A stretch of DNA of 37,630 nt from Clostridia bacterium (GCA_017623435.1 JAGAPD010000040.1:1-37630); one strand, 5' to 3'; positions 8,250-17,748 are shown, counted from the first letter of the stretch. The notes: a model not told the origin generated them from the letters alone. Numbers and translations: made by a program.

Positions 8250-11200
8250 TTAGTTCATAGAAACGAACTTAGCCTCGTCTCCATTTAAATCCCAAATATT
8301 AGCGTCGAAAGCAGACTTGTCTACGCCTGCGCCAGTTAGCGTCGTGCCGAGGGCAATAGGCTCGATATGGCAAATGCTTTCGTACTTTTCCTGCGATACG
8401 TAGTAATTCGTAAAGATATATACGTTAGCGCCTTTACCGTAGCTTTGGTGATTAACGTATGAAGAAAGCTGACCTGCGTTTTCTTTCGTTCTACCACCCT
8501 TGTCGTATACGATAATATTGTTAGCGGTAAAGTTGCCAGCACCGTTTACTATCAGCGCACCGCCCTCGCCGTTTTTTCGATTGTCAGTAGCTATCGTTAC
8601 GAGAACGTTTTCTATTTTTCCCCAAAAGGAAGTTGCGATTACGCCGGACCAAGCGTTTTCGCCCAGCGCTACATCAACGAAGGCTACGTCTTTAACGACC
8701 GCTTGCTTGTTACCGTGACCAAGGATTCCGCCATTGGCGTAAACGCCACCTTTTATATAGTGACCGCGTCCGTCAAACGTGCCGTAAAAGCCTGCGTCGC
8801 CCTCATCCCAAATACGACTAATGTTGTTATCCTTCTTGCTCGTAACCTCGCCCGTGCCCAGCTCGAGGTTTTTAGCCAAGACGAAGTGTCCGTGCCATTC
8901 GTCCTCAGTAAATTTACTACCCCAAAGCGTCCAAGTATGCGCCTGCGTATGCGCAGAATACTTTTTCATATTATTTAGGTCGTCAAGGCTATTTATGAAT
9001 TTAGTAACGAGCGTCACGCCAGTGGTGATAAGCGTTCTATTTTTCTCGTCCTCGTTGCCAAGGGGCTGTGAAACGATCGTGATCACGCCCTCGCCGTAAA
9101 ACGCTTTGATTTTGTCCTTTTGAATAATAATTTTACCGTTTTGCTCTCTCCACGAGCCAACGGGGAACGAAGCGTCGTTAAATAAGACGTCGGTAACGCC
9201 GTTGGTCGCGTATCCGCAAAGGTCAATCGTAAAATCACTTTCTCCGCCGTTGATTTCCACGTCGCCGATAGGAGCAAGCGTATATTTAAGCTTGCGCGCG
9301 ACGGTAAAAGTCACTTCCACTATCTCGCCCGTCGTCGTAGCCGATTTGACCGTAAAAGTCGTTTTTTGGGGCACGTTTTCGTCTACCGTAATAACGCCCT
9401 GACCGCTTTCAAAATCAAAAGAATAAGTTACTCCGTCCACTTTTTCTTTAAGCGTCGTTTCTTTCAGCCAAGCCGTGTTTGCAGTCACGGTTATGCTTTC
9501 GCCTGCGATTATCTCGTACTCGTCAGCGGTCACCGCTACGCTTGCTTTGATATAATTAGCGATTTCCTCCGTCGCAAAGCTTGCCCACGATTTATCGCTA
9601 TCACCGTCAAGCCAAGCGAAATAATCCTTCGCCGAGGCGAACGCCTTTACAGTTTTATCCTCGTGATTTTGTGCGGACGAAAGCATAACGCGACCTATAT
9701 TATAGTTAGGCGTAGGCGTACCTGCAATTTGCAAAGTAACTACGTTTTCAAGCTTTAAGTTTTCGTAACCTTCGCCAAATACGATTCCTGCGAATTTACT
9801 CTCGTCAAGCGAGTTGTCTTCAAGCACAACCGTGATATTTTTAAGCTTTGCCGTGCCGTTAAGCTTACAGAAAAGCATACTCGTTACCGCCCATTCTGCG
9901 CCACCGCCAGTAATGCTACCGCTAACGAAGATATTTTCCGCTTTTCCTGCAAAGCCCGTTACCAAATATCCTCCGCTTCCCGATATTTTCGCGTTGTAAA
10001 AGCGTAGGTTTTTGATTACGGCGTCGTTATTCGTGGATGCAAAAATACCACCGTTTGAATTAGTTTCGTCAAGGTTATAAATTATATGATTCCGTCCGTC
10101 CAGCATTCCGCCGAAAACGTTGAACCATCCGTTCGAGCCCCAGTTACCAAAGCTCATATTTAAATCCGTAGCGTCAACGTCTGCGCCAAGAACGAGATAT
10201 CCGTCGAACACGCTACCACCCTCTCCCTCAACGCCACTTGCAAGCGTTAAGTAATCGTACATATTAGCAAATTCTTGCGCCGTTTTGATCACCTTCGACG
10301 CAAGCGTAAAATTAACCTTATACGCGACGCTATCCCACTCTAAAAGGTAGGATTTTTCGCCCACGGTCAAATCCGTTTTGTTTATTGCGAGCGAATCTCC
10401 GTCAACGGTAAAAGCAATTTCGTCACCCGTTTTTTCGTCAACGATTTTAACGACGTCCGCGCTCTTAAAGGGGCTGATGCCCTCGTCAAAGTTGAGCGAA
10501 ATACTGTCGCTATCGTCCGCGTTACAGTCGACGGGCGCAAAGTCAAACTGACTTTCCACCACGGGTTTTTCCACCGTGACGGGCAAAGAGTACGAATATT
10601 CGTAGCCGTAGGAAATGAAAAGCACCTCAATCGTCGTTTTGCCCACGCCTTTTGCCGTGACTAAGCCCTCGTTTACCGTCGCTACGCTTTCGTCCTGCGA
10701 CGACCAAGTAAGCAGGGGATTTTGCACGAAATCACCGTTAAGAACTACGCCTAAATCTACTTTCGCGCTCACAGCGTAATCGTTCAGTTCGCTCGTGCCC
10801 AGCAATATTTCCGTGAGCGAGGACGCTAAAACTACGCGAGGCTTAACCGTGATTTCCACGAAAGTCGTGGTCGTGTATCCGTATAGGCTTGCCGTAACGC
10901 TGACGTTCGTTTTTCCCACTCCCGTTGCGGTCACTTTACCCTTTTTAGTGACGTCGATAACCTCTTTGTCGCTTGAAGAAAACTCGAAATTCGCGTCTAT
11001 TCTTCTTCCCTCGTAGACGAGCGTGGGCGATAAATCAAAGCTGTCGCCGAACTCAACGAGCGTGTCGTAAGCTTCTAAATTAAGCCTTGGCAAATCTCCG
11101 TCCTTAACTATAACGACCTGACAGGTTGCCATATATTCTCCTGCCATTACACTCACAGTAACTAAGCCCTCGCTACGGGCGAAAATTTTGCCTTCATTTA

Positions 11201-11428
11201 CGGTCGCTTTGTTATCGTCCGAGCATAACCATATTACTTCTTCGTCAATATTTTTTTTCGTGGCAGTAAGCGTGAAGGCGTCGTTGACCTCTAACAAAAC
11301 TGCCGTTTGATCAAGCGTTAAGCTTTTTTTACCTGACTGGGATCAGGAGTCGGACTACACGCCGAAAACGCCACTAAAACGATTAGTAGCGATATCAGCG
11401 GTATAAAAATTTTACTTAATTTCTTCAA
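8250..11428 (-). CDS. Large Ig-like/beta-helix lipoprotein, frame broken at an A7 tract
   Basis: Two frames join into one protein of about 1058 residues. The first begins at TTG 11428 with GGAGAAAAGGA just ahead, encodes a lipoprotein signal (PLISLLIVLVAFSAC, then SPTPDPSQ) and stops at 11318. The second encodes the remaining ~1020 residues down to 8250. One extra A in the A7 run at 11324-11330, or a -1 slip on it, joins them cleanly. The body starts with about three Big_2-type Ig-like domains (SSSDKEVIDVTKKGKVTATG; SSQDESVATVNEGLVTAKG). Two homologous beta-helix-like modules follow, marked FNVFGGMLDGRNHIIYNLDE and FYGTFDGRGHYIKGG. It is probably a cell-surface adhesin or glycan-binding protein. 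As sequenced only a ~36-residue peptide would be made without slippage. Confidence 0.7.
11324..11330 (-). other. A7 slippery homopolymer causing the frame break
   Basis: On the minus strand the zero-frame codons read GTA AAA AAA GCT TAA. The A AAA AAA heptamer is a known type of -1 slippage site, and a stop codon follows one codon later. Adding one A, or slipping back one base, restores the long frame. Confidence 0.7.
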
Positions 11429-11471
11429 TCCTTTTCTCCGTATACGCGTGTAAAATAACTTGCTTATATTA

Positions 11472-11499
11472 AATATACCATACTTTTTAAATTTGTTAA
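11472..11499 (-). promoter_or_regulatory. Probable promoter of the split lipoprotein gene
   Basis: Minus-strand TTAACA (11494-11499), 16-base spacer, TATATT (11472-11477) preceded by TGG (extended -10), about 44 bases upstream of the TTG start. A TTGACA further upstream (around 11516) has no matching -10. Confidence 0.5.
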
Positions 11500-11610
11500 G
11501 AGATAAATAAAAATTTGTCAAAAAAATATTCTCACAATTAGCCGTTACAAACAGTTCGTAAATCGCCTCTACGCGCTTAACGAAAGATAAAACGCGTGCG
11601 TTTCTACATA

Positions 11611-11644
11611 AAAAACACTCGCCCAAAGCGAGTGTTTTTTTCAA
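11611..11644 (-). terminator. Intrinsic terminator of the rnf operon
   Basis: Twelve-base-pair stem (11611-11622 with 11628-11639, core CACTCGC / GCGAGTG), five-base loop, T-run on the minus strand. It lies 28 bases after the rnfB stop. Confidence 0.9.
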
Positions 11645-11671
11645 AACGGGCTATAACGTACCCCGTCGTTT

Positions 11672-12529
11672 TTATTTTTTCTCCTCGTAAGAGGGAATTA
11701 GAGGCTTGTCGTAGGGAAAGGGCAAAATGCACTTTCTCGGACACAAGTCAATACAGTTACCGCATTTGATACACTTGTCGTAATCAATGGTGGCGAGGTT
11801 GTTACTCAATTTTATTGCGCCCGAGGGACAACCGCGTTCACACTTTCCGCAACCTATACAGCCCTTTTCGCACACGCTCATAACCTCTTTACCGCGATGC
11901 GTATTCGAGCAAGCGATATAAACTACCGCGTCGGCAGGAATACGGCTAACGAGCTTTTTCGGACAAGCGGACAAACACGCTCCGCACGAAACGCAATGCG
12001 AGTAATCTACCTTCGCGACTGCGGTATCCTTATCCACCTCTATCGCGCCGTACTTACACGCGTTAGCGCAACTGCCAAGTCCCATACAACCCACTTCGCA
12101 CGCCTTACTTCCGCCACCCAAAATATTAGCGGATATACAGTCGCCGTATCCCTGATAGGTATACTTTTCTCGGCACGCGTTACCGCCTATACAATGCACG
12201 ACGGCAACCGTTTTTTTGGAATCCTCCACCGTAAGATTGAGGATTTTTCCTATGTTTTGTTTAGCGTCTTTACTCGTAGCGTTACATTTATCAAGCGTTG
12301 CTTCGCCCTTTACGAGCGCTTCGGCAAACGCGTCGCAACCAGCGTAACCGCAACCGCCACAGTTAGCGCCCGAAAGATGACGCTTTACGTCGTCGATACG
12401 CGCGTCGCGCTCAACGGCAAGTTTATTGCCAAGGAACGCGAGAAAAAAGGCCAAAAGTCCGGCGATACCTGCGATAATGAGTGCAGGCAAAATATACTGA
12501 GTAAAAGGAGTCGTTTCACAAAAAATCAT
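11672..12529 (-). CDS. rnfB: Rnf electron-transport complex subunit B
   Basis: 285 residues. A single N-terminal membrane helix (YILPALIIAGIAGLLAFFLA) is followed by the four-cysteine cluster C57, C60, C65, C82 (NCGGCGYAGC and later DKC), the hallmark of RnfB. Several ferredoxin-type motifs follow (CVSCGACLSACP, CIGCGKCERGCP, CIKCGNCIDLCP). It takes electrons from reduced ferredoxin and passes them into the membrane complex. AAGGAGGTG precedes the ATG. Last gene of rnfCDGEAB, the order usual in Clostridia, followed by the operon terminator. Confidence 0.97.
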   Translation of the reverse strand: MIFCETTPFTQYILPALIIAGIAGLLAFFLAFLGNKLAVERDARIDDVKRHLSGANCGGCGYAGCDAFAEALVKGEATLDKCNATSKDAKQNIGKILNLTVEDSKKTVAVVHCIGGNACREKYTYQGYGDCISANILGGGSKACEVGCMGLGSCANACKYGAIEVDKDTAVAKVDYSHCVSCGACLSACPKKLVSRIPADAVVYIACSNTHRGKEVMSVCEKGCIGCGKCERGCPSGAIKLSNNLATIDYDKCIKCGNCIDLCPRKCILPFPYDKPLIPSYEEKK

Positions 12530-12541
12530 ATCTGCACCTCC

Positions 12542-13126
12542 TTAAAACGTCATTCCGCCAAGCCCTGCGAACGCGATTGCCATAATACCTGCGGTAATGA
12601 GGGCAATGGGCAGTCCTTGGAAGGGTTTGGGAATTTTGGAAAGCTCCATTTTTTCGCGAATACCTGCCATTAAAACGAGCGCGAGCGTAAAGCCAAGACC
12701 TACGGAAACGGACTGAACTACCGTTTCGAGCAAGTTGTAGCCGTTAGCAATAACGTCGTTTGCCGTACCAAGCACGGCGCAGTTAGTCGTGATAAGCGCG
12801 AGATACACGCCAAGCGAGTTGTAAAGCGAGGGAGAAATACGCTTAAGCACTATATCAAGTAATTGAACTAATACCGCGATAATTAAGATGAACACGATGG
12901 TTTGCAAATATTCGTATTCAAGCGGAACGAGTACGAAATGGTACAACAGATAGCACACTACCGACGAGAGGACGAGCACGAAGGTTACCGCCGCGCCCAT
13001 GCCTACGCTGGAGTCAAGCTTTTTACTTACGCCCAAGAAAGGACAGATACCAATCGAACGAACGAGGACGATGTTGTTAGTGATAAGTCCTGCTATTACT
13101 AACGAAAGAATAGAAGTAAAATCCAT
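12542..13126 (-). CDS. rnfA: Rnf electron-transport complex subunit A
   Basis: 194 residues, about six membrane helices, with the paired inverted-topology fold of RnfA/NqrE. Typical motifs are NNIVLVRSIGICPFLGVSKK near the N-terminus and LALITTNCAVLG in the second half; the cysteines in these two segments are the conserved pair thought to hold an intramembrane Fe-S centre. It is homologous to the RnfE gene just upstream. GGAGGTAAC before the ATG spans the end of rnfE, with two bases between stop and start. Confidence 0.96.
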   Translation of the reverse strand: MDFTSILSLVIAGLITNNIVLVRSIGICPFLGVSKKLDSSVGMGAAVTFVLVLSSVVCYLLYHFVLVPLEYEYLQTIVFILIIAVLVQLLDIVLKRISPSLYNSLGVYLALITTNCAVLGTANDVIANGYNLLETVVQSVSVGLGFTLALVLMAGIREKMELSKIPKPFQGLPIALITAGIMAIAFAGLGGMTF

Positions 13127-13128
13127 AA

Positions 13129-13728
13129 TTAGTTACCTCCCTTTTCAAACAACGCCTTGGTTTTGCGCGCGTTAATAATATAGAACACGAAGTTAAACAG
13201 CGCCATAAGAAGTCCGAACACGATAAATCCGCCTGCCGTCTTTTGGAAAAGCGTAAGCCCGATTGCGCCGAGTCCTTGTCTGATTGCGCCCATAAGCCCG
13301 ATTGCGAGCGTAAAGCCAAGTCCCATCGACACGCCGTCAAGCGCGCTCATAAGTACGCCGTTTTTGCTCGCAAACGCCTCTGCTCTGCCCAAAATGATAC
13401 AATTTACTACGATTAGCGGTATAAACGCGCCTATGCTCGTGTTAAGGTCGGGCAAGAATTTCGCTACGAACAACTGCACGAGCGTTACGAAAGTCGCGAT
13501 AATGACGATGTACGCCGGAAGTCGTACTTTGTCAGGGATAAGCTTACGAAGGAGCGAGATGAAAATATTACTGCAAATAAGTACGAAAGCCGTCGCAAGT
13601 CCAAGACCGATCGCGTTAGAAATAGTATCCGATTTTGCAATGGTAGGGCAAGTTCCTAATACCAGCACGAAAACGGGGTTGCTGATAATTCCGCCAAGCG
13701 CCGTTTCTTTTAATTCTGCTTTACTCAT
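13129..13728 (-). CDS. rnfE: Rnf electron-transport complex subunit E
   Basis: 199 residues, about six membrane helices, paralogue of RnfA. NPVFVLVLGTCPTIAKSDT and IPLIVVNCIILGRAEAFASK carry the conserved cysteines matching those of RnfA. These two subunits are thought to form the symmetric membrane core through which electrons cross. The start overlaps the rnfG stop by eight bases, with GGAGGTGG ahead of the ATG. Confidence 0.96.
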   Translation of the reverse strand: MSKAELKETALGGIISNPVFVLVLGTCPTIAKSDTISNAIGLGLATAFVLICSNIFISLLRKLIPDKVRLPAYIVIIATFVTLVQLFVAKFLPDLNTSIGAFIPLIVVNCIILGRAEAFASKNGVLMSALDGVSMGLGFTLAIGLMGAIRQGLGAIGLTLFQKTAGGFIVFGLLMALFNFVFYIINARKTKALFEKGGN

Positions 13729-14374
13729 TTTCCACCTCCAACGCGTCCGCTACGGAGTTTAATCTCGGGATTACTACGGTTGCAATCGTTACCGCCTGAC
13801 GAAGTCCGCGCATTGACGACATAGTCGTTGCGCCCGTCACGGCGTTAAGCTCGCTATCAGACGGGAGCTCGCTTTTTCCGATAACGCTCTGTTTAAACAA
13901 CTCGAATTTATCCTCGTTAAAAATTTGTCCGGAGAATTTATCCTCGGTTTGCGTTTTTGCAATCACGCCCGAAATTTTGCCCTCCTCGTCAAACGCCGTG
14001 AGCATCGTGATATCGTAATATCCTTTTCCCGTGCTCTCAACGATAAACGCGCCTGCGTTCTGCCCCTTTACCACGCGGTAAACTGCCGTTACTTTGTTAG
14101 TCGCGTTGCCTTTTTCTTTATTAAAGGCTTTAAGGTCAAAGCCAGCGCTGGCAAGCTCCTCTTCGCTGTAAAGCTTGAAGTAGCCTTCCGAAAAGGCAGT
14201 CGCGTCGTCTACGCCCGAGGGCGCGATCGTATTTATTTTGCTTGCCGTTGCGCTATCAAGCGTAGGTACGGTTTTTAAGAAAACGTTAGCCACCGCCAAG
14301 AGCGCTACGCACACGAGTGCGATAATGAAAAGAACGATTACCGCTTTTATAGTATCCTTAGTCGCTTTCGTCAT
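13721..14374 (-). CDS. rnfG: Rnf electron-transport complex subunit G (flavoprotein)
   Basis: 217 residues with one N-terminal membrane helix (VIVLFIIALVCVALLAVANV) and an extracytoplasmic FMN domain. TGATTMSS at about residues 180-187 is the flavinylation motif; the Thr at about 183 would carry covalently bound FMN, attached by an ApbE-type enzyme not present in this window. The start overlaps the rnfD stop by four bases (ATGA). Confidence 0.95.
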   Translation of the reverse strand: MTKATKDTIKAVIVLFIIALVCVALLAVANVFLKTVPTLDSATASKINTIAPSGVDDATAFSEGYFKLYSEEELASAGFDLKAFNKEKGNATNKVTAVYRVVKGQNAGAFIVESTGKGYYDITMLTAFDEEGKISGVIAKTQTEDKFSGQIFNEDKFELFKQSVIGKSELPSDSELNAVTGATTMSSMRGLRQAVTIATVVIPRLNSVADALEVENE

Positions 14375-15435
14375 TTTTTGGCTACCTCCTTTTTAGGTTT
14401 TACGTAACCAAACGGTTTGGGGTAAACGTATTTGTCAATAAGAGGCGTTACGCAGTTCATAATAAGAATTGCAAAGCTTACGCCCTCGGGGAAGGATGCA
14501 AACACTCTTATGAGCATAGTAAACAGCGCGACGCCAAAACAGAAAATACAGTTGCCCTTAAAGGTGTTAGGCGTGGTCGCGTAGTCCGTCGCCATAAATA
14601 CCGAGCCAAACAAAAGTCCGCCCGAAAGCACGTGCGCGAGCATATTAAAAATAAGATCCACTCCGCCCAAGCCCTTTGCGATAAGTCCGTCGAACAAAAG
14701 CGCGAAAAGCGCCGACCAACCGATTATCATAAGGGGGATTCTAAAATCAATGACTTTGCGCACCGAAAGATAGATATAACCTATTAAAATTGCTATTACA
14801 CAAGTTTCGCCAACAGCGCCCGATCCGACGTTGCCGATAAGCAAACGGAGCAGTACGTCCCCCGTCGTTTCGCCATTTCCACTAAGCCAAGTAGCGCCCG
14901 TGCTTGCCTCGAAGCCAAGTCCGATGGTTTGCGAAACCACGAATGCCGACGAGAAAGTAAGGAACAAAAACGCACGCGCCGCCAAGGCGGGATTTGCGAA
15001 ATTTTTGCCTATTCCACCGAAAAGCTGTTTAACTAAAACGATAGCAAACAAGCTACCCAAAGCGCACACGATAACGGTATCAAAACTAAATATTACTTGA
15101 CCACCGCTTACGATATTAAGTCCCCAAACGGAAATAGTTGCCGGGAGGTTAAGCGCCAAAATTATAGCCGTTACTACACACGAAAGATCGCTTGCCGGCG
15201 ACGATAAAATACCTTTTTTGTTAAAGCTCTTTTTTGCGGTCATATGGTAAAGCGTTTCAAAAACAACGCAAAACGCTACGCAAGAAAGTACGTTGATAAG
15301 CACGTGATAGCCGAAAAACAGCACCGCCGCGATAACGAGCGGACAAAGCGCAATAATTACGTCAAACATAATCTTGCGCGTGCTACTAACCGGCGAAGTT
15401 ATATGCGGAGATGAAGATACGGTAAGATTATCCAT
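14371..15435 (-). CDS. rnfD: Rnf electron-transport complex subunit D
   Basis: 354 residues, roughly eight to ten membrane helices. The N-terminus SSPHITSPVSSTRKIMFDVI is typical of RnfD/NqrB. MATDYATTP near residue 285 is the covalent FMN site (probable flavinylated Thr ~287). It is the subunit most directly tied to ion translocation (Na+ or H+; the sequence alone does not tell me which). Its ATG shares one base with the rnfC stop (TAATG). Confidence 0.96.
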   Translation of the reverse strand: MDNLTVSSSPHITSPVSSTRKIMFDVIIALCPLVIAAVLFFGYHVLINVLSCVAFCVVFETLYHMTAKKSFNKKGILSSPASDLSCVVTAIILALNLPATISVWGLNIVSGGQVIFSFDTVIVCALGSLFAIVLVKQLFGGIGKNFANPALAARAFLFLTFSSAFVVSQTIGLGFEASTGATWLSGNGETTGDVLLRLLIGNVGSGAVGETCVIAILIGYIYLSVRKVIDFRIPLMIIGWSALFALLFDGLIAKGLGGVDLIFNMLAHVLSGGLLFGSVFMATDYATTPNTFKGNCIFCFGVALFTMLIRVFASFPEGVSFAILIMNCVTPLIDKYVYPKPFGYVKPKKEVAKK

Positions 15436-16739
15436 TATTTCTTCCTCCCTCTTAATTCTCTTTTAGCAAGCCTAAACGACTGAACGAGCGTTCTTTTTGC
15501 CGGACACACGTAGGTACAGCATCCGCACTCGATACACGCGTTAAGTCCGTACTTAACCGCTCCGTCCCAGTCGCCTACGCGTGAATATGCGTCCATATAC
15601 ATAGGCATAAGATTCATAGGACACGCCTTTGCACAACGACCGCAGTTTATGCACGCAGACGGAGCGCCCGTAAACGCCTCGCCGTCCGTCATAAGAATAA
15701 TACAGCTGGTAGTTTTTCCGCAAGCGTATACTCCGCCCGCTACCGCGAATCCCATCATAGGTCCACCGCTGATCATCTTAACTACGCGCTTGCCCTCTTT
15801 CGTTCCACCGCAAAAATCAATTACCTGATTGTACGAAGTACCACCCGACACCCAGACGTTTTTGGGCGTGGTAATTCCCTCGCCCGTCACGGTCATAATA
15901 CGCTTGTAAAGGGGAATACCCTCTCTTACGGCGTAATGAGTGGAAAGCGCGGTATGCGTGTTCGTTACGATTACGCCTACGCTGGCAGGGAGAGATCCAA
16001 GCGGAACTACTCTGCCCGTCGCCGAATAGATAATATGTTTTTCCGAGCCTTGCGGATACTTGGTTTTAAGTACACTGACGACGATATCGTCTATCTCGTT
16101 TTCCGTCAAGTAGTCGTTAAGCGTTTTTATCGCAAGCGGTTTGTTGTCCTCCACCGCGATATACGCCTTATTCACCTTGCCTGCCGTCATCAAAAGCTTT
16201 ACGCCGTCAATAAATTCAGACGCGTACTCTATCATTATACGGTTGTCGCAGTTAACGTACGGCTCGCACTCAGCGGCGTTGACTACCAAGGTATCAACGG
16301 GCGAAGTGGGACGGAATTTTACGCCGGCAGGGAATCCTGCACCGCCCATTCCGATAATGCCTGCACTAACGAGGCGGTCTACTACGCTGTCACTATCAGG
16401 GTTTTCAATAGGTTGAAGTCTGACTTCTTCGTCGTTACCGTCGTTTTCGATAACGATATGCTCGCACGCGCCCGTAGGCGTAGGTAAAACCTTAATTTCT
16501 TTTACCTTGCCCGACACGGACGAGAAGATATTCGCGCTGATTGCTCCGTCACATTGTGCTATCAGTTGTCCCATCTTAACTTCCTGTCCTACCTCCACGA
16601 CCACCTTTGCAGGCTTGCCGATATGCTGAGAGATGGGAATAGCAACGATAGCAGGCGACGGCATTACTTCAATAGCGCACCTGTCTGTCAACCCCTTGCA
16701 TGCGGACGGATGAATTCCGCCCTTAAATAATTTACGCAA
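15435..16739 (-). CDS. rnfC: Rnf electron-transport complex subunit C (NADH-binding)
   Basis: 434 residues. IIGMGGAGFPAGVKF is the glycine-rich NADH/FMN region shared with NuoF. Two ferredoxin-type clusters follow at about residue 363 (CINCGRCAKACP) and 402 (CIECGCCTYVCP). This subunit reduces NAD+ at the cytoplasmic face. It starts at TTG with GGAGG seven bases upstream. It lacks the long C-terminal extension of some proteobacterial RnfC. First gene of the operon, behind a good promoter and a leader palindrome. Confidence 0.96.
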   Translation of the reverse strand: MRKLFKGGIHPSACKGLTDRCAIEVMPSPAIVAIPISQHIGKPAKVVVEVGQEVKMGQLIAQCDGAISANIFSSVSGKVKEIKVLPTPTGACEHIVIENDGNDEEVRLQPIENPDSDSVVDRLVSAGIIGMGGAGFPAGVKFRPTSPVDTLVVNAAECEPYVNCDNRIMIEYASEFIDGVKLLMTAGKVNKAYIAVEDNKPLAIKTLNDYLTENEIDDIVVSVLKTKYPQGSEKHIIYSATGRVVPLGSLPASVGVIVTNTHTALSTHYAVREGIPLYKRIMTVTGEGITTPKNVWVSGGTSYNQVIDFCGGTKEGKRVVKMISGGPMMGFAVAGGVYACGKTTSCIILMTDGEAFTGAPSACINCGRCAKACPMNLMPMYMDAYSRVGDWDGAVKYGLNACIECGCCTYVCPAKRTLVQSFRLAKRELRGRKK

Positions 16740-16759
16740 AGTTTTTCCTCCAAATATTA

Positions 16760-16774
16760 TTCGGTTAAACCGAA
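16760..16774. promoter_or_regulatory. Palindrome in the rnf leader, candidate operator
   Basis: TTCGGTTAAACCGAA is a perfect 7+1+7 inverted repeat lying between the predicted transcript start (about 16781) and the GGAGG of rnfC. Position and symmetry suit a repressor site or a small RNA hairpin. It does not match the Rex operator TTGTGAAN4TTCACAA. Confidence 0.45.
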
Positions 16775-16787
16775 CTTTTATTTTAAT

Positions 16788-16816
16788 ATTGTATCACAAC
16801 TTTGGCGTTTTGTAAA
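16788..16816 (-). promoter_or_regulatory. Promoter of rnfCDGEAB
   Basis: Minus-strand TTTACA (16811-16816), 17-base spacer, TACAAT (16788-16793) preceded by TGA (extended -10). About 49 bases upstream of the TTG start. Confidence 0.75.
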
Positions 16817-16853
16817 TAGCATTTATTGCAAAAAATAAATTATTTTATGCTTT

Positions 16854-17267
16854 TTAATTATTTTTTTCGTTGGATGCCCTCTTTTTTGCTTTCACCATTG
16901 AAATTATGCAAGTTACCAGCTGATATATGCCCAGCGCGCCCAAAAAAATCCCGAAATACACCCCCAGCGATTTCCCGTCTACGATTTTTGATAAAAGCGA
17001 GGCGAGCACGCTAACCACGGTAGCGGGAATAGCCACGATTAGAATATGCTTGCCCTCTATCATTTTATTTTTTATATGCACGATTAACGCCACTACCGAC
17101 ATAGGTATAAAGGCTAATAGGTTTACCGCCTGCGCGTAATGCTGATCAAGCGAGGTAAACGCGGTCAGTAGCGGAATAAGTAGCGTACCTCCGCCCATAC
17201 CCATTCCGCCTATTATTCCACCCACCACTCCAATGCCTACGAAAATCAAAATCTGAATTAAATCCAT
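16854..17267 (-). CDS. Half-size TSUP (TauE/SafE) transporter, second of a pair
   Basis: 137 residues, about four membrane helices. GVVGGIIGGMGMGGGTLLIPLL is the Gly-rich TSUP signature and LAFIPMSVVALIVHIKN the next helix. Full-length TSUP proteins are roughly twice this size and carry two such repeats, so this is a half-unit likely to pair with the gene immediately upstream. Substrates in the family are sulfur- or carbon-containing anions. One base separates it from that gene and GGAGGGTG precedes the ATG. Confidence 0.8.
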   Translation of the reverse strand: MDLIQILIFVGIGVVGGIIGGMGMGGGTLLIPLLTAFTSLDQHYAQAVNLLAFIPMSVVALIVHIKNKMIEGKHILIVAIPATVVSVLASLLSKIVDGKSLGVYFGIFLGALGIYQLVTCIISMVKAKKRASNEKNN

Positions 17268-17268
17268 T

Positions 17269-17640
17269 TCACCCTCCGAAAAAAACGAGCTTTACCGCCA
17301 CGGCGAGCATTGCAAGAGAAAAAACCAGCCCTACTATTTGCGAGGGCAATTTTTTAAGGAGCAACGCGCCCACGATTCCGCCCACTACGCATCCGCCCGA
17401 CACGCTGATTACCGCTCCCACGTCGAAAAAGCCGTTGATTACGTAGGTAATCGCGCCGGCAATACTTATAGGGAGAATTATAGCAATGGCGGTTGCGTGC
17501 GACTTTTTCACGGGGCACTTCATTACTTTTTCAAGCAAAGGCACAAGTAGCATTCCACCGCCTCCGCCGAAAAATCCGTTTACAAATCCTATCGCTGACG
17601 ACACTAAAACTATCAGCGCGTTCATAAAAAACTTCTTCAT
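17269..17640 (-). CDS. Half-size TSUP (TauE/SafE) transporter, first of a pair
   Basis: 123 residues from ATG 17640. SAIGFVNGFFGGGGGMLLVPLL is the TSUP signature; AIAIILPISIAGAITYVING and the C-terminal helix complete about four membrane segments. The frame is open upstream to a TTG at 17754, but those residues are not TSUP-like. ATG 17625 (second Met) is an alternative, with a weak AAGAAG ahead of it; neither start has a good ribosome binding site. The adjacent pair probably forms a heterodimer equivalent to one full-length carrier. Confidence 0.75.
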   Translation of the reverse strand: MKKFFMNALIVLVSSAIGFVNGFFGGGGGMLLVPLLEKVMKCPVKKSHATAIAIILPISIAGAITYVINGFFDVGAVISVSGGCVVGGIVGALLLKKLPSQIVGLVFSLAMLAVAVKLVFFGG

Positions 17641-17748
17641 ACGCTTATAGTTTGCCCGATTTTTACGCAAAATACCTTCGTAAGCACGAGAAAGAAGCAA
17701 CTTAAAGTAATTTTTACAATTTTTTTTGATTTTTGAGCGCTTAATCGG

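Noticed and set aside
11429..11644. Upstream extension of the lipoprotein signal frame to 11644
   Set aside because: It would run through the rnf terminator and the predicted promoter. The TTG at 11428 has the ribosome site and begins the signal peptide.
16760..16774. Rex or CcpA operator in the rnf leader
   Set aside because: The palindrome shares neither the TTGTGA half-site of Rex nor the CcpA cre consensus, so I left it unassigned.
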